From: an uncultured Actinomycetes bacterium
GTDB lineage: Bacteria; Actinomycetota; Acidimicrobiia; Acidimicrobiales; RAAP-2
Direction: 5' to 3'
Length of the DNA: 64,000 bases
Assembly (NCBI GenBank): GCA_903830655.1
Contig: CAIKUQ010000048.1
Location: 16,845 to 80,844 of the forward strand
Part shown: positions 31,923 to 42,474 of the stretch, one piece after another
How positions within the stretch are numbered: the stretch's first letter is position 1
How the letters are laid out: the number at the start of each line of letters is the position of its first letter
Made by a program: the position numbers and the translations under genes
The notes under the pieces: generated by a model
Database searches by the model: none
What the model saw: only the letters and a program-made list of their open reading frames with translations
What the model was told of the DNA's origin: nothing

Positions 31923-32054
31923 ATATCTACGGTACTAGGCACGGTTGCTTTCCATTCTCATTCATACTCCTTAGATTTCCCATTCACACCACCCTCGGCG
32001 GGGTCATTACGCTAGAAGAAGACCAAATGCGTCGCCCCAACGGAAAGTTGCGTC

Positions 32055-33197
32055 ATGGATTTATTTGAATATCAGGGCAAGCAGTATTTCTCTCGTTACG
32101 GAATTGCGGTGTCCCCAGGCGATATTGCCGACACGGTAGAAGAAGCAGTGGCGGTAGCTGAACGCGTCGGGTACCCCGTTGTTATTAAAGCTCAAGTAAA
32201 GGTCGGCGGCCGCGGCAAGGCTGGTGGAGTACAGCTCGCCTCCACGAGTGAAGAGGTCAAATTTCACGCGGGCAATATCCTCGGCCTTGATATCAAGGGC
32301 CATATTGTCCACCGCGTATGGGTTGAGCGTTCGAGCGATATCGCCAAGGAGTACTACGTATCATTCACGCTGGATCGCCCGAACAAGGTTCACCTAGGAA
32401 TGCTGAGCGCACAAGGTGGCGTGGAAATCGAAGTCGTAGCTGAAGAGAACCCCGACGCTATTTCCTTTCTCTCAATCGATCCGCTTCGTGGTTTAGACCT
32501 GGCGGCCGCGCGCAAGTGGGTAGATGAGGCACAACTTGACGAAGTGGCGCAAGAACAAGCGGCCCAACTGTTGGTGAAGCTCTACGAGTGCTACACCAAG
32601 GGCGACTGCGACCTGGCAGAAATTAATCCTCTGATTTTGACTCCGGAAAATACCGTGCACGCTCTCGACGCCAAGGTAACTCTGGACGAGAATGCCTCGT
32701 TCCGTCACCCCGAATGGGAAGAGTTTCGTGCCACCGAAACCGAAGATCCTCGCGAGAAGATGGCCAAAGAAAAGGGACTTAACTATATTGGGCTTGATGG
32801 CACCGTGGGCATTATCGCCAATGGTGCGGGACTGGCCATGTCAACACTCGACGTCGTTAACCAAGTGGGCGGTACGGCCGCAAACTTCCTCGACATTGGT
32901 GGCGGAGCAAACGCTGACGTGATGGCTTCGGCCCTGGAGGTCATCAACGCTGATCCCAAGGTCAAGGCAATCTTTGTCAACATCTTTGGCGGTATCACTC
33001 GCGTGGACGAGGTTGCTAAGGGCGTGCTCGAAGCACTACAGCGTGTTTCTATCTCCTCGCCGATCGTGCTGCGCTTGGATGGAACCAATGCGGTTGAGGG
33101 CCGAGCAATCTTGGCACCTCACGAAAGTGACACTTTGATTACCGAACCCACCATGCTCGAGGCCGCGCGTCGCGCCGTTGCGTTAGCGAACGCGTAA
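32055..33197 (+). CDS. sucC: Succinate--CoA ligase (ADP-forming) beta subunit
   Basis: MDLFEYQGKQYFSRYGIAVSPG, VNIFGGITRVDEVAKGV. Confidence 0.98.
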   Translation: MDLFEYQGKQYFSRYGIAVSPGDIADTVEEAVAVAERVGYPVVIKAQVKVGGRGKAGGVQLASTSEEVKFHAGNILGLDIKGHIVHRVWVERSSDIAKEYYVSFTLDRPNKVHLGMLSAQGGVEIEVVAEENPDAISFLSIDPLRGLDLAAARKWVDEAQLDEVAQEQAAQLLVKLYECYTKGDCDLAEINPLILTPENTVHALDAKVTLDENASFRHPEWEEFRATETEDPREKMAKEKGLNYIGLDGTVGIIANGAGLAMSTLDVVNQVGGTAANFLDIGGGANADVMASALEVINADPKVKAIFVNIFGGITRVDEVAKGVLEALQRVSISSPIVLRLDGTNAVEGRAILAPHESDTLITEPTMLEAARRAVALANA

Positions 33198-33206
33198 GGA
33201 ATAAAT

Positions 33207-34091
33207 ATGGCAATTTTTGTTGATAAAAATACGAAGGTAATCGTCCAAGGACTCACCGGTGGGCAGGGTCGTTTCCACGGACTGCGCAACCGCGACTACG
33301 GAACCAAAATCGTTGGTGGGGTCACTCCCGGCAAGGGTGGAGAGAATGTCGAAGGGATTCCCGTGTACAACTCGGTGAAAGAGGCGGTGGCCGCTACTGG
33401 TGCGACCGCGTCGTTCATAGTGGTGCCCCCGAAGTTCGCGCCAGCCGCCATTATGGAAGCGGCCGAGGGCGGCATTACATTTATTGTCTGCATCACCGAA
33501 GGAATTCCCGCCCACGATGAAGCCGTGACCTACAACCGTCTCGTCGAAGAGTTTCCCGGTGTTCGCCTACTTGGACCCAACTGCCCGGGCATCATCACTC
33601 CGGGTCAGTGCAACATTGGCATTACCTCAGGTGACATTGCCCTACCCGGGGGACCGGTGGGCATAGTTTCTCGATCGGGCACCTTGACCTACCAGGCCCT
33701 GCACGAGCTTTCCAAACAGGGGATTGGGCAAACGACCTGCGTCGGCATTGGCGGAGACCCTGTACCGGGTACGAACTTTATTGATTGTCTCGCGGCCTTC
33801 GAGGCCGATCCAGAAACCAAAGCGGTCATGATGATTGGAGAGATTGGCGGCTCCGAAGAAGAGCGCGCTGCCGAGTGGATAAAAACCAACATGACTAAGC
33901 CCGTCGTTTCGTACATCGCGGGCGGCACCGCTCCCGCGGGGCGCAAGATGGGTCACGCTGGTGCAATTATCTCCGGCTCTAAGGGAACCGCCCAAGCCAA
34001 GATGGACGCTCTCGCAGCGGCTGGAGTTCACGTTTGCTTGAACCCCACTGAGGCTGGCGAAAAGATGGTTGAGATTGTTAGAGGACTGTAA
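33207..34091 (+). CDS. sucD: Succinate--CoA ligase alpha subunit
   Basis: [48 protein letters not shown]. Confidence 0.98.
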   Translation: MAIFVDKNTKVIVQGLTGGQGRFHGLRNRDYGTKIVGGVTPGKGGENVEGIPVYNSVKEAVAATGATASFIVVPPKFAPAAIMEAAEGGITFIVCITEGIPAHDEAVTYNRLVEEFPGVRLLGPNCPGIITPGQCNIGITSGDIALPGGPVGIVSRSGTLTYQALHELSKQGIGQTTCVGIGGDPVPGTNFIDCLAAFEADPETKAVMMIGEIGGSEEERAAEWIKTNMTKPVVSYIAGGTAPAGRKMGHAGAIISGSKGTAQAKMDALAAAGVHVCLNPTEAGEKMVEIVRGL

Positions 34092-34135
34092 GTTCTTGAT
34101 CTCGAGCAACGACGGTATGCGAAACGATAGGTGAC

Positions 34136-34990
34136 ATGAGCGCAGAACTACTTGACGGTGCGAAACTCGCGGGCCGGATGAATATGGAATCAGCCGATCG
34201 CATTGGTCGCTTACTTTCAGCCGGACGTACGGTGGGGCTCGGGACAATTTTGATTGGCGACAATCCTTCGAGTGCGAAGTATGTGGCGATGAAACATGCG
34301 GACTGTGCCGAGCTGGGTATTAATTCATTTCATGAACACTTGGCGGAATCAGTTTCGCAGAGAGAGGTCGAAGAAGTAATTGATCGCATGAATACGAATC
34401 CAGAGATTCACGGAATTTTGGTTCAGCTCCCACTCCCCGAAGGGATGAATCAAGAAGAGGTGCTCTTGCGAATCAGCCCAGATAAGGATGTTGATGGACT
34501 CCATCCACTTAATCTGGGCAAGTTGGTGATGGGTCAACCAGGACCCTTGCCCTGCACGCCAGCTGGCATTGTTGAACTGCTTTTAGCTCACCGCGTTCCC
34601 GTGGAGGGCCAGCATGTTGTCGTCATCGGCCGCGGATTGACCGTGGGGCGTCCACTCGCCCTCTTGCTGGCGTTACCCCGCAGGGGCTGTAACGCGGCGG
34701 TCAGCGTGGTGCACCGGGGAGTAGAAAACTTTTCTGAGATTGTGCGCAGTGGTGATGTCGTCGTGAGCGCGGCCGGATCTCCAAGTTTGGTCGTCCCGGC
34801 GATGATTAAGCCCGGGGCGGCGGTTGTGGGAGCCGGAACGAGCTTCGCCAATGGTAAATTGCTCAGCGATATCGCCGATGGTGTGGAAAACTTGGCAGGA
34901 TGGATTACCCCTCGTATTGGTGGGGTAGGCCCAATGACTCGTGCGATGCTTGTGCGTAATACGGTCTTAGCAGCAGAAAAGGTTCGATGA
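34136..34990 (+). CDS. folD: Bifunctional methylenetetrahydrofolate dehydrogenase/cyclohydrolase
   Basis: GILVQLPLPEGMNQEEVLLRISPDKDVDGLHPLNLGKL, PCTPAGIVELL. Confidence 0.95.
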   Translation: MSAELLDGAKLAGRMNMESADRIGRLLSAGRTVGLGTILIGDNPSSAKYVAMKHADCAELGINSFHEHLAESVSQREVEEVIDRMNTNPEIHGILVQLPLPEGMNQEEVLLRISPDKDVDGLHPLNLGKLVMGQPGPLPCTPAGIVELLLAHRVPVEGQHVVVIGRGLTVGRPLALLLALPRRGCNAAVSVVHRGVENFSEIVRSGDVVVSAAGSPSLVVPAMIKPGAAVVGAGTSFANGKLLSDIADGVENLAGWITPRIGGVGPMTRAMLVRNTVLAAEKVR

Positions 34991-35358
34991 GTACAACAGA
35001 TAACAAAGGCCGCGAATACGACGAGCGCCCGTGGGGCAGCTTCACGGTCCTCGATGACGAAACGTCAGATCACAAGGTCAAGCGCATTGTCGTCGCTCCC
35101 GGTAAGCGCTTGAGCTACCAAACGCACTCACAGCGCGCAGAACACTGGTTTATCGTTTCAGGTATAGCCACCGTCACGCTCGATGGAGATGAACTCACCT
35201 GCACCGCCGGTCAAGGTGTGGACATTGGCCTGGGTGTGGCGCACCGCTGTGAGAACCGCGGCACCGAGCCCGTTGTTTTTATTGAGGTGCAAACCGGTAC
35301 ATACTTCGGCGAGGACGACATCGTTCGTTTAGAAGACGACTTCGGTCGAGCCAACTAA
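34987..35358 (+). CDS. Cupin, type II mannose-6-phosphate isomerase-like
   Basis: RPWGSFTVLDDE...KVKRIVVAPGKRLSYQTHSQRAEHWFIVSGIATVTLDG. Confidence 0.88.
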   Translation: MSTTDNKGREYDERPWGSFTVLDDETSDHKVKRIVVAPGKRLSYQTHSQRAEHWFIVSGIATVTLDGDELTCTAGQGVDIGLGVAHRCENRGTEPVVFIEVQTGTYFGEDDIVRLEDDFGRAN

Positions 35359-35364
35359 ATACTC

Positions 35365-36213
35365 GTGAGAATTGATGCACTGCTCCAAGCGGGGCTCACT
35401 CGTTCCTTTGAGTTTTTCCCGCCCAAGAGTGAAGCCGAGTCCGTAACGCTCGATGAGACTTTTTCAGATCTCGAAATACTCAAACCATCTTTTGTTTCGG
35501 TGACCTATCGCGGCGGCGCTGAGTCGCGTCAACGCACCTACGACTTGGTATCTCGAATACAGGGAGATCACAACATCACCTCGATGGCGCACATGATTTG
35601 TGTGGGGCACAAGCAAGATGAGGTCGAACGAATCTTGCACAACTACGCCGAAGCCGGCGTGGAAAATATTATGGCCCTGGGGGGCGATGTTCCTTCAGGT
35701 AGTGAGGACAGCTCCGACTTCGCCTACGCCATTGACCTCGTTTCTGAGATCCGTCACGCGGGAACTTTCGCCATTGGGGTCGCGGCTCACCCGTTGGGCC
35801 ATCCCAAGAGCCCAACGCTGGACTCGGACCGTGAGTTCTTGGCACTGAAACTGGAGTTGGCGGACTTTGCGGTCACCCAGTTCTTTTTCCAAGCCGACGA
35901 GTGGAAGTCACTGGTTAATGACCTCGCCGATCGCAACTGCCATAAGCCAGTACTACCGGGCATTATGCCAGTCACCAGTCTCAGCTCAATTCCTTCGATG
36001 GCCCGGATGGGCTCGACCGTTCCACCCGAGCTGGTGGTTCGTTTGGAAGCAGCAAACGAAAGTGGTGGCCCCGAAGCGGTGCGCGAGGCGGGAATAAGCG
36101 CCGCCGTTGAACTCTGCCGGGATCTCTTGGCCGAACACGCCCCCGGTTTGCACTTTTATACCCTGAACCGTTCAACGGCGACAAGAGAGATTCACGACGC
36201 ACTTTTCAACTAG
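35365..36213 (+). CDS. metF: 5,10-methylenetetrahydrofolate reductase
   Basis: FEFFPPKSEAE, SMAHMICVGHKQDEVERIL, FFFQADEW, LPGIMPVTS. Confidence 0.93.
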   Translation: MRIDALLQAGLTRSFEFFPPKSEAESVTLDETFSDLEILKPSFVSVTYRGGAESRQRTYDLVSRIQGDHNITSMAHMICVGHKQDEVERILHNYAEAGVENIMALGGDVPSGSEDSSDFAYAIDLVSEIRHAGTFAIGVAAHPLGHPKSPTLDSDREFLALKLELADFAVTQFFFQADEWKSLVNDLADRNCHKPVLPGIMPVTSLSSIPSMARMGSTVPPELVVRLEAANESGGPEAVREAGISAAVELCRDLLAEHAPGLHFYTLNRSTATREIHDALFN

Positions 36214-36257
36214 TTAGCCCTTAAAAACTCTGGGTTACTTAGGCGTAAGATGGTGGT

Positions 36258-37454
36258 ATGGCTGAAAAAATCACAATGAGCGCCGCTGGTGTTCTCTCCG
36301 TTCCCGAGAATCCAATTATTCCGTTCATTGAAGGTGATGGAACGGGAGTGGACATCTGGCCCGCGGCCAAGCTCGTTCTTGACGCGGCCGCCAAGAAGCA
36401 CGGCAAGACCATTGAGTGGAAGGAAGTGCTCGCCGGCGAAAAGGCCTTTAATGAAACTGGAGAATGGCTTCCCGAACAAACCATCATCGACTTTCGTGAG
36501 TACCTCATTGGCATCAAGGGCCCACTCACCACTCCAATCGGTGGGGGATTTCGTTCGCTAAACGTCGCCCTGCGACAGATTCTGGATCTCTACGTATGCC
36601 TACGCCCAGTGCGTTGGTTCCAAGGAGTCCCTTCACCCGTCAAGCACCCCGAACTCGTTGACATGGTGATTTTTCGTGAGAACACCGAGGACGTTTACGC
36701 CGGTCTCGAAGTTGAAGCTGGCACGCCGGGTGCGGAAAAGCTGCGCGCGTTCTTGAAAGACGAATACAACTGGGACATTCGTGAGATGAGCGGAATCGGC
36801 ATTAAGCCAATTTCGAAAGAAGGCTCTGAGCGATTGATTCGCGCTTCAATCGAATACGCACTACATCACAAGAAGGCTTCGGTCACGCTTGTTCACAAGG
36901 GCAATATTCAGAAATTTACCGAAGGCGCTTTCATGAAGTGGGGCTATCAGCTCGTTCGTGATGAGTTCGCCGACCGCGTGGTTGGCTGGGATGACTGTGG
37001 AGGCAAGCCTGAGGGCAAGCTCCTAGTCAAAGACGCCATTGCCGACATCACCTTGCAGCAAGTACTGACCCGACCAGCCGAGTTCGACGTCATCGCTACG
37101 ATGAACTTGAACGGCGACTATCTGTCGGACGCACTCGCCGCCCAAGTTGGTGGCATTGGAATTGCCCCGGGTGCCAATATCAACTACGTCACGGGCCACG
37201 GAATTTTTGAGGCGACCCACGGAACCGCACCTAAGTACGCCGGTCAGGACAAGGTGAATCCCGGCTCAGTTCTCTTGAGCGGTGTATTGATGTTCGAGCA
37301 CCTCGGGTGGACTGAAGCTGCGGCAGATATCGTGCGCGCGCTCGAAGCCACCATCGCCGACAAAATCGTTACCTACGATTTTGCTCGCCAGATGGAGGGC
37401 GCAACTGAAGTTAAGTGTTCCGAGTTCGCCTCGGCCATTGTCGATCGCCTCTAG
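36258..37454 (+). CDS. icd: Isocitrate dehydrogenase (NADP+)
   Basis: [57 protein letters not shown]. Confidence 0.97.
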   Translation: MAEKITMSAAGVLSVPENPIIPFIEGDGTGVDIWPAAKLVLDAAAKKHGKTIEWKEVLAGEKAFNETGEWLPEQTIIDFREYLIGIKGPLTTPIGGGFRSLNVALRQILDLYVCLRPVRWFQGVPSPVKHPELVDMVIFRENTEDVYAGLEVEAGTPGAEKLRAFLKDEYNWDIREMSGIGIKPISKEGSERLIRASIEYALHHKKASVTLVHKGNIQKFTEGAFMKWGYQLVRDEFADRVVGWDDCGGKPEGKLLVKDAIADITLQQVLTRPAEFDVIATMNLNGDYLSDALAAQVGGIGIAPGANINYVTGHGIFEATHGTAPKYAGQDKVNPGSVLLSGVLMFEHLGWTEAAADIVRALEATIADKIVTYDFARQMEGATEVKCSEFASAIVDRL

Positions 37455-37468
37455 AGGAAAGGTACATC

Positions 37469-38458
37469 ATGACTACTCCTATCAACGTCACCGTCACCGG
37501 AGCTGCTGGCCAGATTGGTTACTCGCTCTTGTTCCGTATTGCCTCCGGTGCACTCTTTGGTCCTAGCCAGCCCGTGGCCCTTCGTTTGCTCGAGATTGAG
37601 CCAGCGATGAAGGCACTCGAAGGTGTTGTCATGGAGCTCGATGACTGTGCCTTCCCACTGCTTTCGAGCATCGAAGCCACCAGCAATTTGGCTACCGCAT
37701 TTGACGGGACGAACTGGTCCTTGCTGGTCGGATCGGTTCCGCGCAAGGCGGGTATGGAGCGAGGCGACTTGCTTAACGTCAATGGCGGCATCTTCAAGCC
37801 CCAGGGGCGGGCAATCGCGGAAAACGCCGCCAGTGACGTTCGAGTTCTCGTGGTGGGTAACCCCTGCAATACCAACTGTTTGATTGCTCGGGCGAACGCG
37901 CCCGAAGTTCCCGCCGACCGTTGGTTCGCCATGACTCGTTTGGACCAAAATCGTGCTGAGACCCAGATCGCTAAAAAAGCGGGAGCCGCGGTGAGTTCCG
38001 TGAAGAATCTGGCAATTTGGGGCAACCACTCGGCTACTCAGTTCCCCGATTTCGCTAACGCGACCGTCGACGGCAAGGCCGTAACCGCAGCGATTAGTGA
38101 CCACGCTTGGCTCCAGGGTGAGTTCATCACTACCGTTCAAAAGCGCGGCGCGGCCATTATTGAAGCTCGTGGTGCGAGTTCAGCCGCGTCAGCGGCGAAC
38201 GCCGCAATCGACACGGTAGTGAGTCTCGTGAATAAAACCGCGGCTGACGACTGTGCATCCGTTGCGGTCACCAGCTCCGGTGAGTACGGGGTGCCCGAAG
38301 GCTTGACCTTTGGATTCCCTGTCTCGGCCGATGGTCAAGGTGCCTGGAAGGTCAAAGAGGGTTTCGAAATTGATGGCTTCGCCGCCGAGCGAATCAAGAT
38401 CACCACTGATGAACTCATCGCTGAGCGCGATGAAGTTCGCGCACTAGGCCTAATTTAA
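37469..38458 (+). CDS. mdh: Malate dehydrogenase
   Basis: [51 protein letters not shown] at 37469. Confidence 0.97.
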   Translation: MTTPINVTVTGAAGQIGYSLLFRIASGALFGPSQPVALRLLEIEPAMKALEGVVMELDDCAFPLLSSIEATSNLATAFDGTNWSLLVGSVPRKAGMERGDLLNVNGGIFKPQGRAIAENAASDVRVLVVGNPCNTNCLIARANAPEVPADRWFAMTRLDQNRAETQIAKKAGAAVSSVKNLAIWGNHSATQFPDFANATVDGKAVTAAISDHAWLQGEFITTVQKRGAAIIEARGASSAASAANAAIDTVVSLVNKTAADDCASVAVTSSGEYGVPEGLTFGFPVSADGQGAWKVKEGFEIDGFAAERIKITTDELIAERDEVRALGLI

Positions 38459-38465
38459 ATTCTTT

Positions 38466-39122
38466 CTAGCGCGAGCTAAGCGAAGAAAGCGCTACTGCAC
38501 GCACTGGGCCACCGTCACTGGCGCCCATGTTGAGAGGCAGCAGCGAGATAAATGGCGTGGCCCCGGTAAGTTTGCCCAAGTTGGTGAAGTTCTCACCGAT
38601 TATTCCATTGGCCTTGCTCCACAGGTAGTGGTTCTCGAGTTTCGCGTCGGCGGGATTCTCTGGAGTCATGTCGAGCGACAAAAAGTCCAAGACGATTGTT
38701 CGCACCCCTTGGTCTAATAAGTACTGCAGACTTTCGAGCGTTGGGTAGGGGTGCGCTAGATATTCAGCCGTGCCGAAGTGCCGCGACCAATCAGTCCGCA
38801 CTAAGACTATGGAGCCATCTTCATAAGCTGCTTTGGTAAAGCGTTCATGAGGTATTGCTTCGCGGGGGCTAAGGCCGGTGGCATCAACGAGGGACCAGCA
38901 CCCGATAAAGCGCTGTAGGGGAATCTGATCCAAAGTTGCGAGTTCGTTAAGCACGTGAAATGGGGAATCAATATGTGTTCCCGACTGTGAACCCATATGA
39001 ACGGAAAGAACGTTCACCCAATCCGTCTCGGCGTGGAGAATCGGCTCAATGACCACAGGGGGGTCACCCGGATACACCTGCATGCCAGTGTGGAGCTGGT
39101 GGGAAAGATCAATAATTTCCAA
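38466..39122 (-). CDS. Cyclase family protein (kynurenine formamidase/isatin hydrolase-like)
   Basis: DLSHQLHTGMQVYPGDPPV; metal-site HMGSQSGTHIDSPFH. Confidence 0.88.
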   Translation of the reverse strand: MEIIDLSHQLHTGMQVYPGDPPVVIEPILHAETDWVNVLSVHMGSQSGTHIDSPFHVLNELATLDQIPLQRFIGCWSLVDATGLSPREAIPHERFTKAAYEDGSIVLVRTDWSRHFGTAEYLAHPYPTLESLQYLLDQGVRTIVLDFLSLDMTPENPADAKLENHYLWSKANGIIGENFTNLGKLTGATPFISLLPLNMGASDGGPVRAVALSSLSSR

Positions 39123-39172
39123 AGTGACACATCCTCTTAGAAACTGCCAAAAGTCAAATACTGATTACTCGT

Positions 39173-39189
39173 AAGTTATCTATTAACTT
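39173..39189. promoter_or_regulatory. Candidate operator in the cyclase/NCS1 divergent intergenic region
   Basis: Inverted repeat AAGTTA-TCTAT-TAACTT; shares AGTTATCTAT with 20256-20265. Confidence 0.4.
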
Positions 39190-39235
39190 TGAGCCTAGAG
39201 CAAGTGCTCATAGATGTATCCATTTAGGGGGAAGC

Positions 39236-40666
39236 ATGGCAAAGCAAGGCAGTCTTAGCGAGATTGAATCTCGCCACATTGATTACATTCCACTTAGTGA
39301 ACGCAAAGGAAAAGTCTGGCGTCAGGGGCCGTTCTGGTTCTTGGGCAACTTCCAGCCATTTACCGTAGCGATCGGCCTTACCGGACCCTTGGTCGGCGTA
39401 AACATGTTGTGGTCAACCGTTGCCGCTGTTCTCGGCGTTTTGTTCGGAACCATTTTTATGGCCGCTCACGCTGCGCAGGGCCCTCGTCTGGGTATGCCCC
39501 AGATGATTCAATCCCGTGCGCAGTTTGGTTACGTTGGCGTTATTGTGCCGCTTTTGGCCTCAACGTTTACTTTTTCGGCCTTCCTAGTCGTGGACACCGT
39601 TATCTTGAAGGTCGGTATTAACAGTCTGTTCGGATGGAATATGAACTGGACTGCTGTGGGTTTGATGGCCCTGACCGTGCTTATTGCGATCTATGGTCAC
39701 GATTGGATTCACCGCGTGTTCATCGTCTTGTTCTGGGCTTCCGCGCCATTCTGGATTCTTACGACTATTGGTATGGCCACGGGCCACGCTGGCGTGAATC
39801 ACATGGTGCCTCACCTGGGCTTCAACTGGGCGGGCTTCTTCGTGATGTTCACCCTGGCCGCGTCCTACAACATCACCTATGCGCCCTATGTCTCGGACTA
39901 CACCCGTTACTTGCCCAACACGACTTCTCAAGCTGGTCTCATTTGGTCGGTGTTCATTGGTGGATCGCTCTCGCCAATCTGGCTAATTCCGATGGGCTCA
40001 TGGCTTGGTACCTACCTTGGTGTTAGTGACCCTCTCAGTGGTCTACACAATGCTGGTAATAACTTCATTGGTGGCGTAGGCACTACCTTGGTCATTCTTT
40101 CGACCCTGTCACTTGTGGCGACAATGGGAATGGGTGCGTACTCGGGGATGCTCTCGGTGATCACGGCCGTTGACTCTTTCCGCCCAGTGGCCACGGGCGC
40201 CAAGGTTCGAATCATTACCATCGTACTCTTAGGTGCTGGATCCCTCTGGTTCGGTCTCGTGATTCAAACGCCGAGCCAGGCTTTGTACAACGCGTTGACC
40301 ATTATGTTGTACATCTTGGCTCCATGGACCGCCATTAACTTGATGGACTTCTACTTTGTTCGTAAAGAGAAGTTCGCCATCACCGACATGTTTAGGCCCG
40401 ATGGCGTATACGGTCGCTGGGGCGTCATCGGACTGTTGGTGTACTTCATTGGTATTGCCGTTGAAGTGCCCTTCATGTACTTACCTAATACCTACACCTC
40501 ATGGGGTGCTCAGCAGTTGTCGTTAGTTGACATCTCGTGGGTGCTTGGTCTTGTAGTTTCAGGTGTCCTCTACTTGGCACTGACTCGCAACATTGATAAG
40601 GCTGCTGAAGCTACGGCCATCGCAGCCTCAGAGGCCACTCTTGCTAAAAACGAGGAAGTCCGATAA
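39236..40666 (+). CDS. NCS1-family purine/cytosine permease
   Basis: 12-TM permease: GPFWFLGNFQPFTVAIGLTGP, AHAAQGPRLGMPQMIQSRAQFGYVG, YNITYAPYVSDYTRYLP. Confidence 0.92.
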   Translation: MAKQGSLSEIESRHIDYIPLSERKGKVWRQGPFWFLGNFQPFTVAIGLTGPLVGVNMLWSTVAAVLGVLFGTIFMAAHAAQGPRLGMPQMIQSRAQFGYVGVIVPLLASTFTFSAFLVVDTVILKVGINSLFGWNMNWTAVGLMALTVLIAIYGHDWIHRVFIVLFWASAPFWILTTIGMATGHAGVNHMVPHLGFNWAGFFVMFTLAASYNITYAPYVSDYTRYLPNTTSQAGLIWSVFIGGSLSPIWLIPMGSWLGTYLGVSDPLSGLHNAGNNFIGGVGTTLVILSTLSLVATMGMGAYSGMLSVITAVDSFRPVATGAKVRIITIVLLGAGSLWFGLVIQTPSQALYNALTIMLYILAPWTAINLMDFYFVRKEKFAITDMFRPDGVYGRWGVIGLLVYFIGIAVEVPFMYLPNTYTSWGAQQLSLVDISWVLGLVVSGVLYLALTRNIDKAAEATAIAASEATLAKNEEVR

Positions 40667-41067
40667 GTACGGTCGATGACGTAAAGGCGGCAGCTGCTGC
40701 GGTGGTTGCCGCCTTTGCACGTCACGACCGTGACGCTTATTTCGACACCTTTGCGCCCGACTGTAGTTTCATGTTTTATAACGCTCCGACTTTTTTGGAA
40801 AATCGCGCAGCCTACGAGGCCGAATGGGATCTGTGGTCCAAGGATGGTTTTCACGTGTTGGGGTGCGAATCGATTGGTGCAACGGTCACCATGGCTAGTG
40901 ACACGGTAGGAATTTTCACCCATACTGTTCGCACGACCCTAGCTGAGGGCGATGGCTCAATTATCACCGGAGAACGCGAAACCATTGTCTTTGCACTTCG
41001 CGATGGGCGCTGGGTAGGTGTTCATGAACACCTCAGTCCAGACCCGACCTACAATAATGACTTATGA
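40663..41067 (+). CDS. NTF2/SnoaL-like domain protein
   Basis: VVAAFARHDRDAYFDTFAPDCSFMF...DGRWVGVHEHLSP. ORF track begins at GTG 40702; full domain and RBS suggest an ATA start at 40663. Confidence 0.75.
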   Translation: MSTVDDVKAAAAAVVAAFARHDRDAYFDTFAPDCSFMFYNAPTFLENRAAYEAEWDLWSKDGFHVLGCESIGATVTMASDTVGIFTHTVRTTLAEGDGSIITGERETIVFALRDGRWVGVHEHLSPDPTYNNDL

Positions 41068-42467
41068 CATCTCCAATCGCCGCCATTGCGGCGTCAGTTC
41101 GCGCTAAAAAAGTCAGTGCGGTAGAAGTAGCCGAAGAAGCCATTCGAAGAGTTTCGGCCGCGAACCCAACACTTAATTTTCTCTCGGATGAGTATTTTGA
41201 CGATGGGCGCAAGGACGCCAGCACTGTTCCGATGGGACCGTTGGCGGGGGTGCCTCTCTTGGTCAAGGATCTTGAAGATCGCCAGGGTTGGCCCACACGC
41301 AAGGGATCGCTTCTGTACAAAGACGCAAAGCCGGCTACCGAAAATAGTCCTTCGGTGCAGCGACTACTTGATGCGGGCTGTATAGCGATTGGCAAAAGCA
41401 CTCTCCCTGAATTCGCCATTGAAGGCTTTACCGCAAATCGCCAGTCGGGCATCACACGTAACCCATGGAATGTTGACTATTCACCAGGCGGCTCCTCGGG
41501 TGGTTCTGCTGCTGCGGTGAGCGCAGGAGCGATTGGCATTGGCACTGCGACTGATGGCGGTGGCTCCGTTCGAATTCCCGCATCGCTTTGCGGCCTAGTT
41601 GGGCTGAAGCCAACAAACGGTGTTATCGGACGTTGGCCTGCTCACGACTGGATTGACTGCTCCACCGATGGCGTTTTTACGACAACGGTTGAAGACCTTG
41701 AACTGGTCATGAGTGTGCAGGCGGGACCAATTGCTGGAGATCCGAATGCCCTTTCTCCAGTCGCTCTCGCCGACGCCTTAACGGTCCGCAAGCCACAGAA
41801 TGTCCATCTCATCGCCGCCACCCGCACTTCTGATTTCGGGCCACTGCCGGTGGACGTGGAGCGTGAATTTCGCAAGGCGGTCGATCAAATGGAAGGTCTT
41901 CTTGGCGTTTCATCAACGTGGAAAAATCCCGGCACCTTCACTCCCGGTGGCGATCCAGACCTAGATTGGTTCACTATTTGCTCAACGGAACACATGTTTC
42001 GTGTTGGGCGGGAGCTGTTAACGGCAAAGTGGGATGTGCTCGATGTGGCCTCACAGGCTTTTATGGAGCAGGGACTTAAGACCAGCGTTGATGAATACAT
42101 GGCGGCTCGTATTCGACGATTTGAGTACGTGCGCAACTATGACGAGCTCTTAGGTCAAGACACCTTCTTATTAACTCCCGCTGTCGCGGCCGCTGGATGG
42201 TTGGCGGATGGGCGAGTAATTGAGGATGCACCAGTCGGGCAGTTGCCTCCAGAGGTCTATTCCACCGCAGTCCAGAACATTCTGGGGCTACCGGCCATCT
42301 CGTTACCCGCAGGCATGCTTGATTCGGGTGTGCCATTCGGTATTCAAATAACTGGACCACGTTGGAGTGACGGTCAACTACTAGCGCTTGCTCGCGAATG
42401 GGAAGCGCAGTTCCCGTGGCCCCTGAACGCCCCGGGTTATGAACCCCTCGATGCATTTTTGAAATAG
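41064..42467 (+). CDS. Amidase-signature (GatA/AtzF-like) amidase
   Basis: [11 protein letters not shown] (Lys), [45 protein letters not shown] (Ser-cisSer). Confidence 0.93.
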   Translation: MTSPIAAIAASVRAKKVSAVEVAEEAIRRVSAANPTLNFLSDEYFDDGRKDASTVPMGPLAGVPLLVKDLEDRQGWPTRKGSLLYKDAKPATENSPSVQRLLDAGCIAIGKSTLPEFAIEGFTANRQSGITRNPWNVDYSPGGSSGGSAAAVSAGAIGIGTATDGGGSVRIPASLCGLVGLKPTNGVIGRWPAHDWIDCSTDGVFTTTVEDLELVMSVQAGPIAGDPNALSPVALADALTVRKPQNVHLIAATRTSDFGPLPVDVEREFRKAVDQMEGLLGVSSTWKNPGTFTPGGDPDLDWFTICSTEHMFRVGRELLTAKWDVLDVASQAFMEQGLKTSVDEYMAARIRRFEYVRNYDELLGQDTFLLTPAVAAAGWLADGRVIEDAPVGQLPPEVYSTAVQNILGLPAISLPAGMLDSGVPFGIQITGPRWSDGQLLALAREWEAQFPWPLNAPGYEPLDAFLK

Positions 42468-42474
42468 GTGGACC

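Noticed and set aside
39123-39235. Guanidine (ykkC-type) riboswitch ahead of the NCS1/ureohydrolase cluster
   Set aside because: No conserved ykkC core recognisable; leader is short and AT rich
40663-41067. AtzH-like subunit of an AtzG/E/H amidase complex
   Set aside because: NTF2 fold is shared but no AtzG-like small subunit is present, so I kept the neutral NTF2-like call
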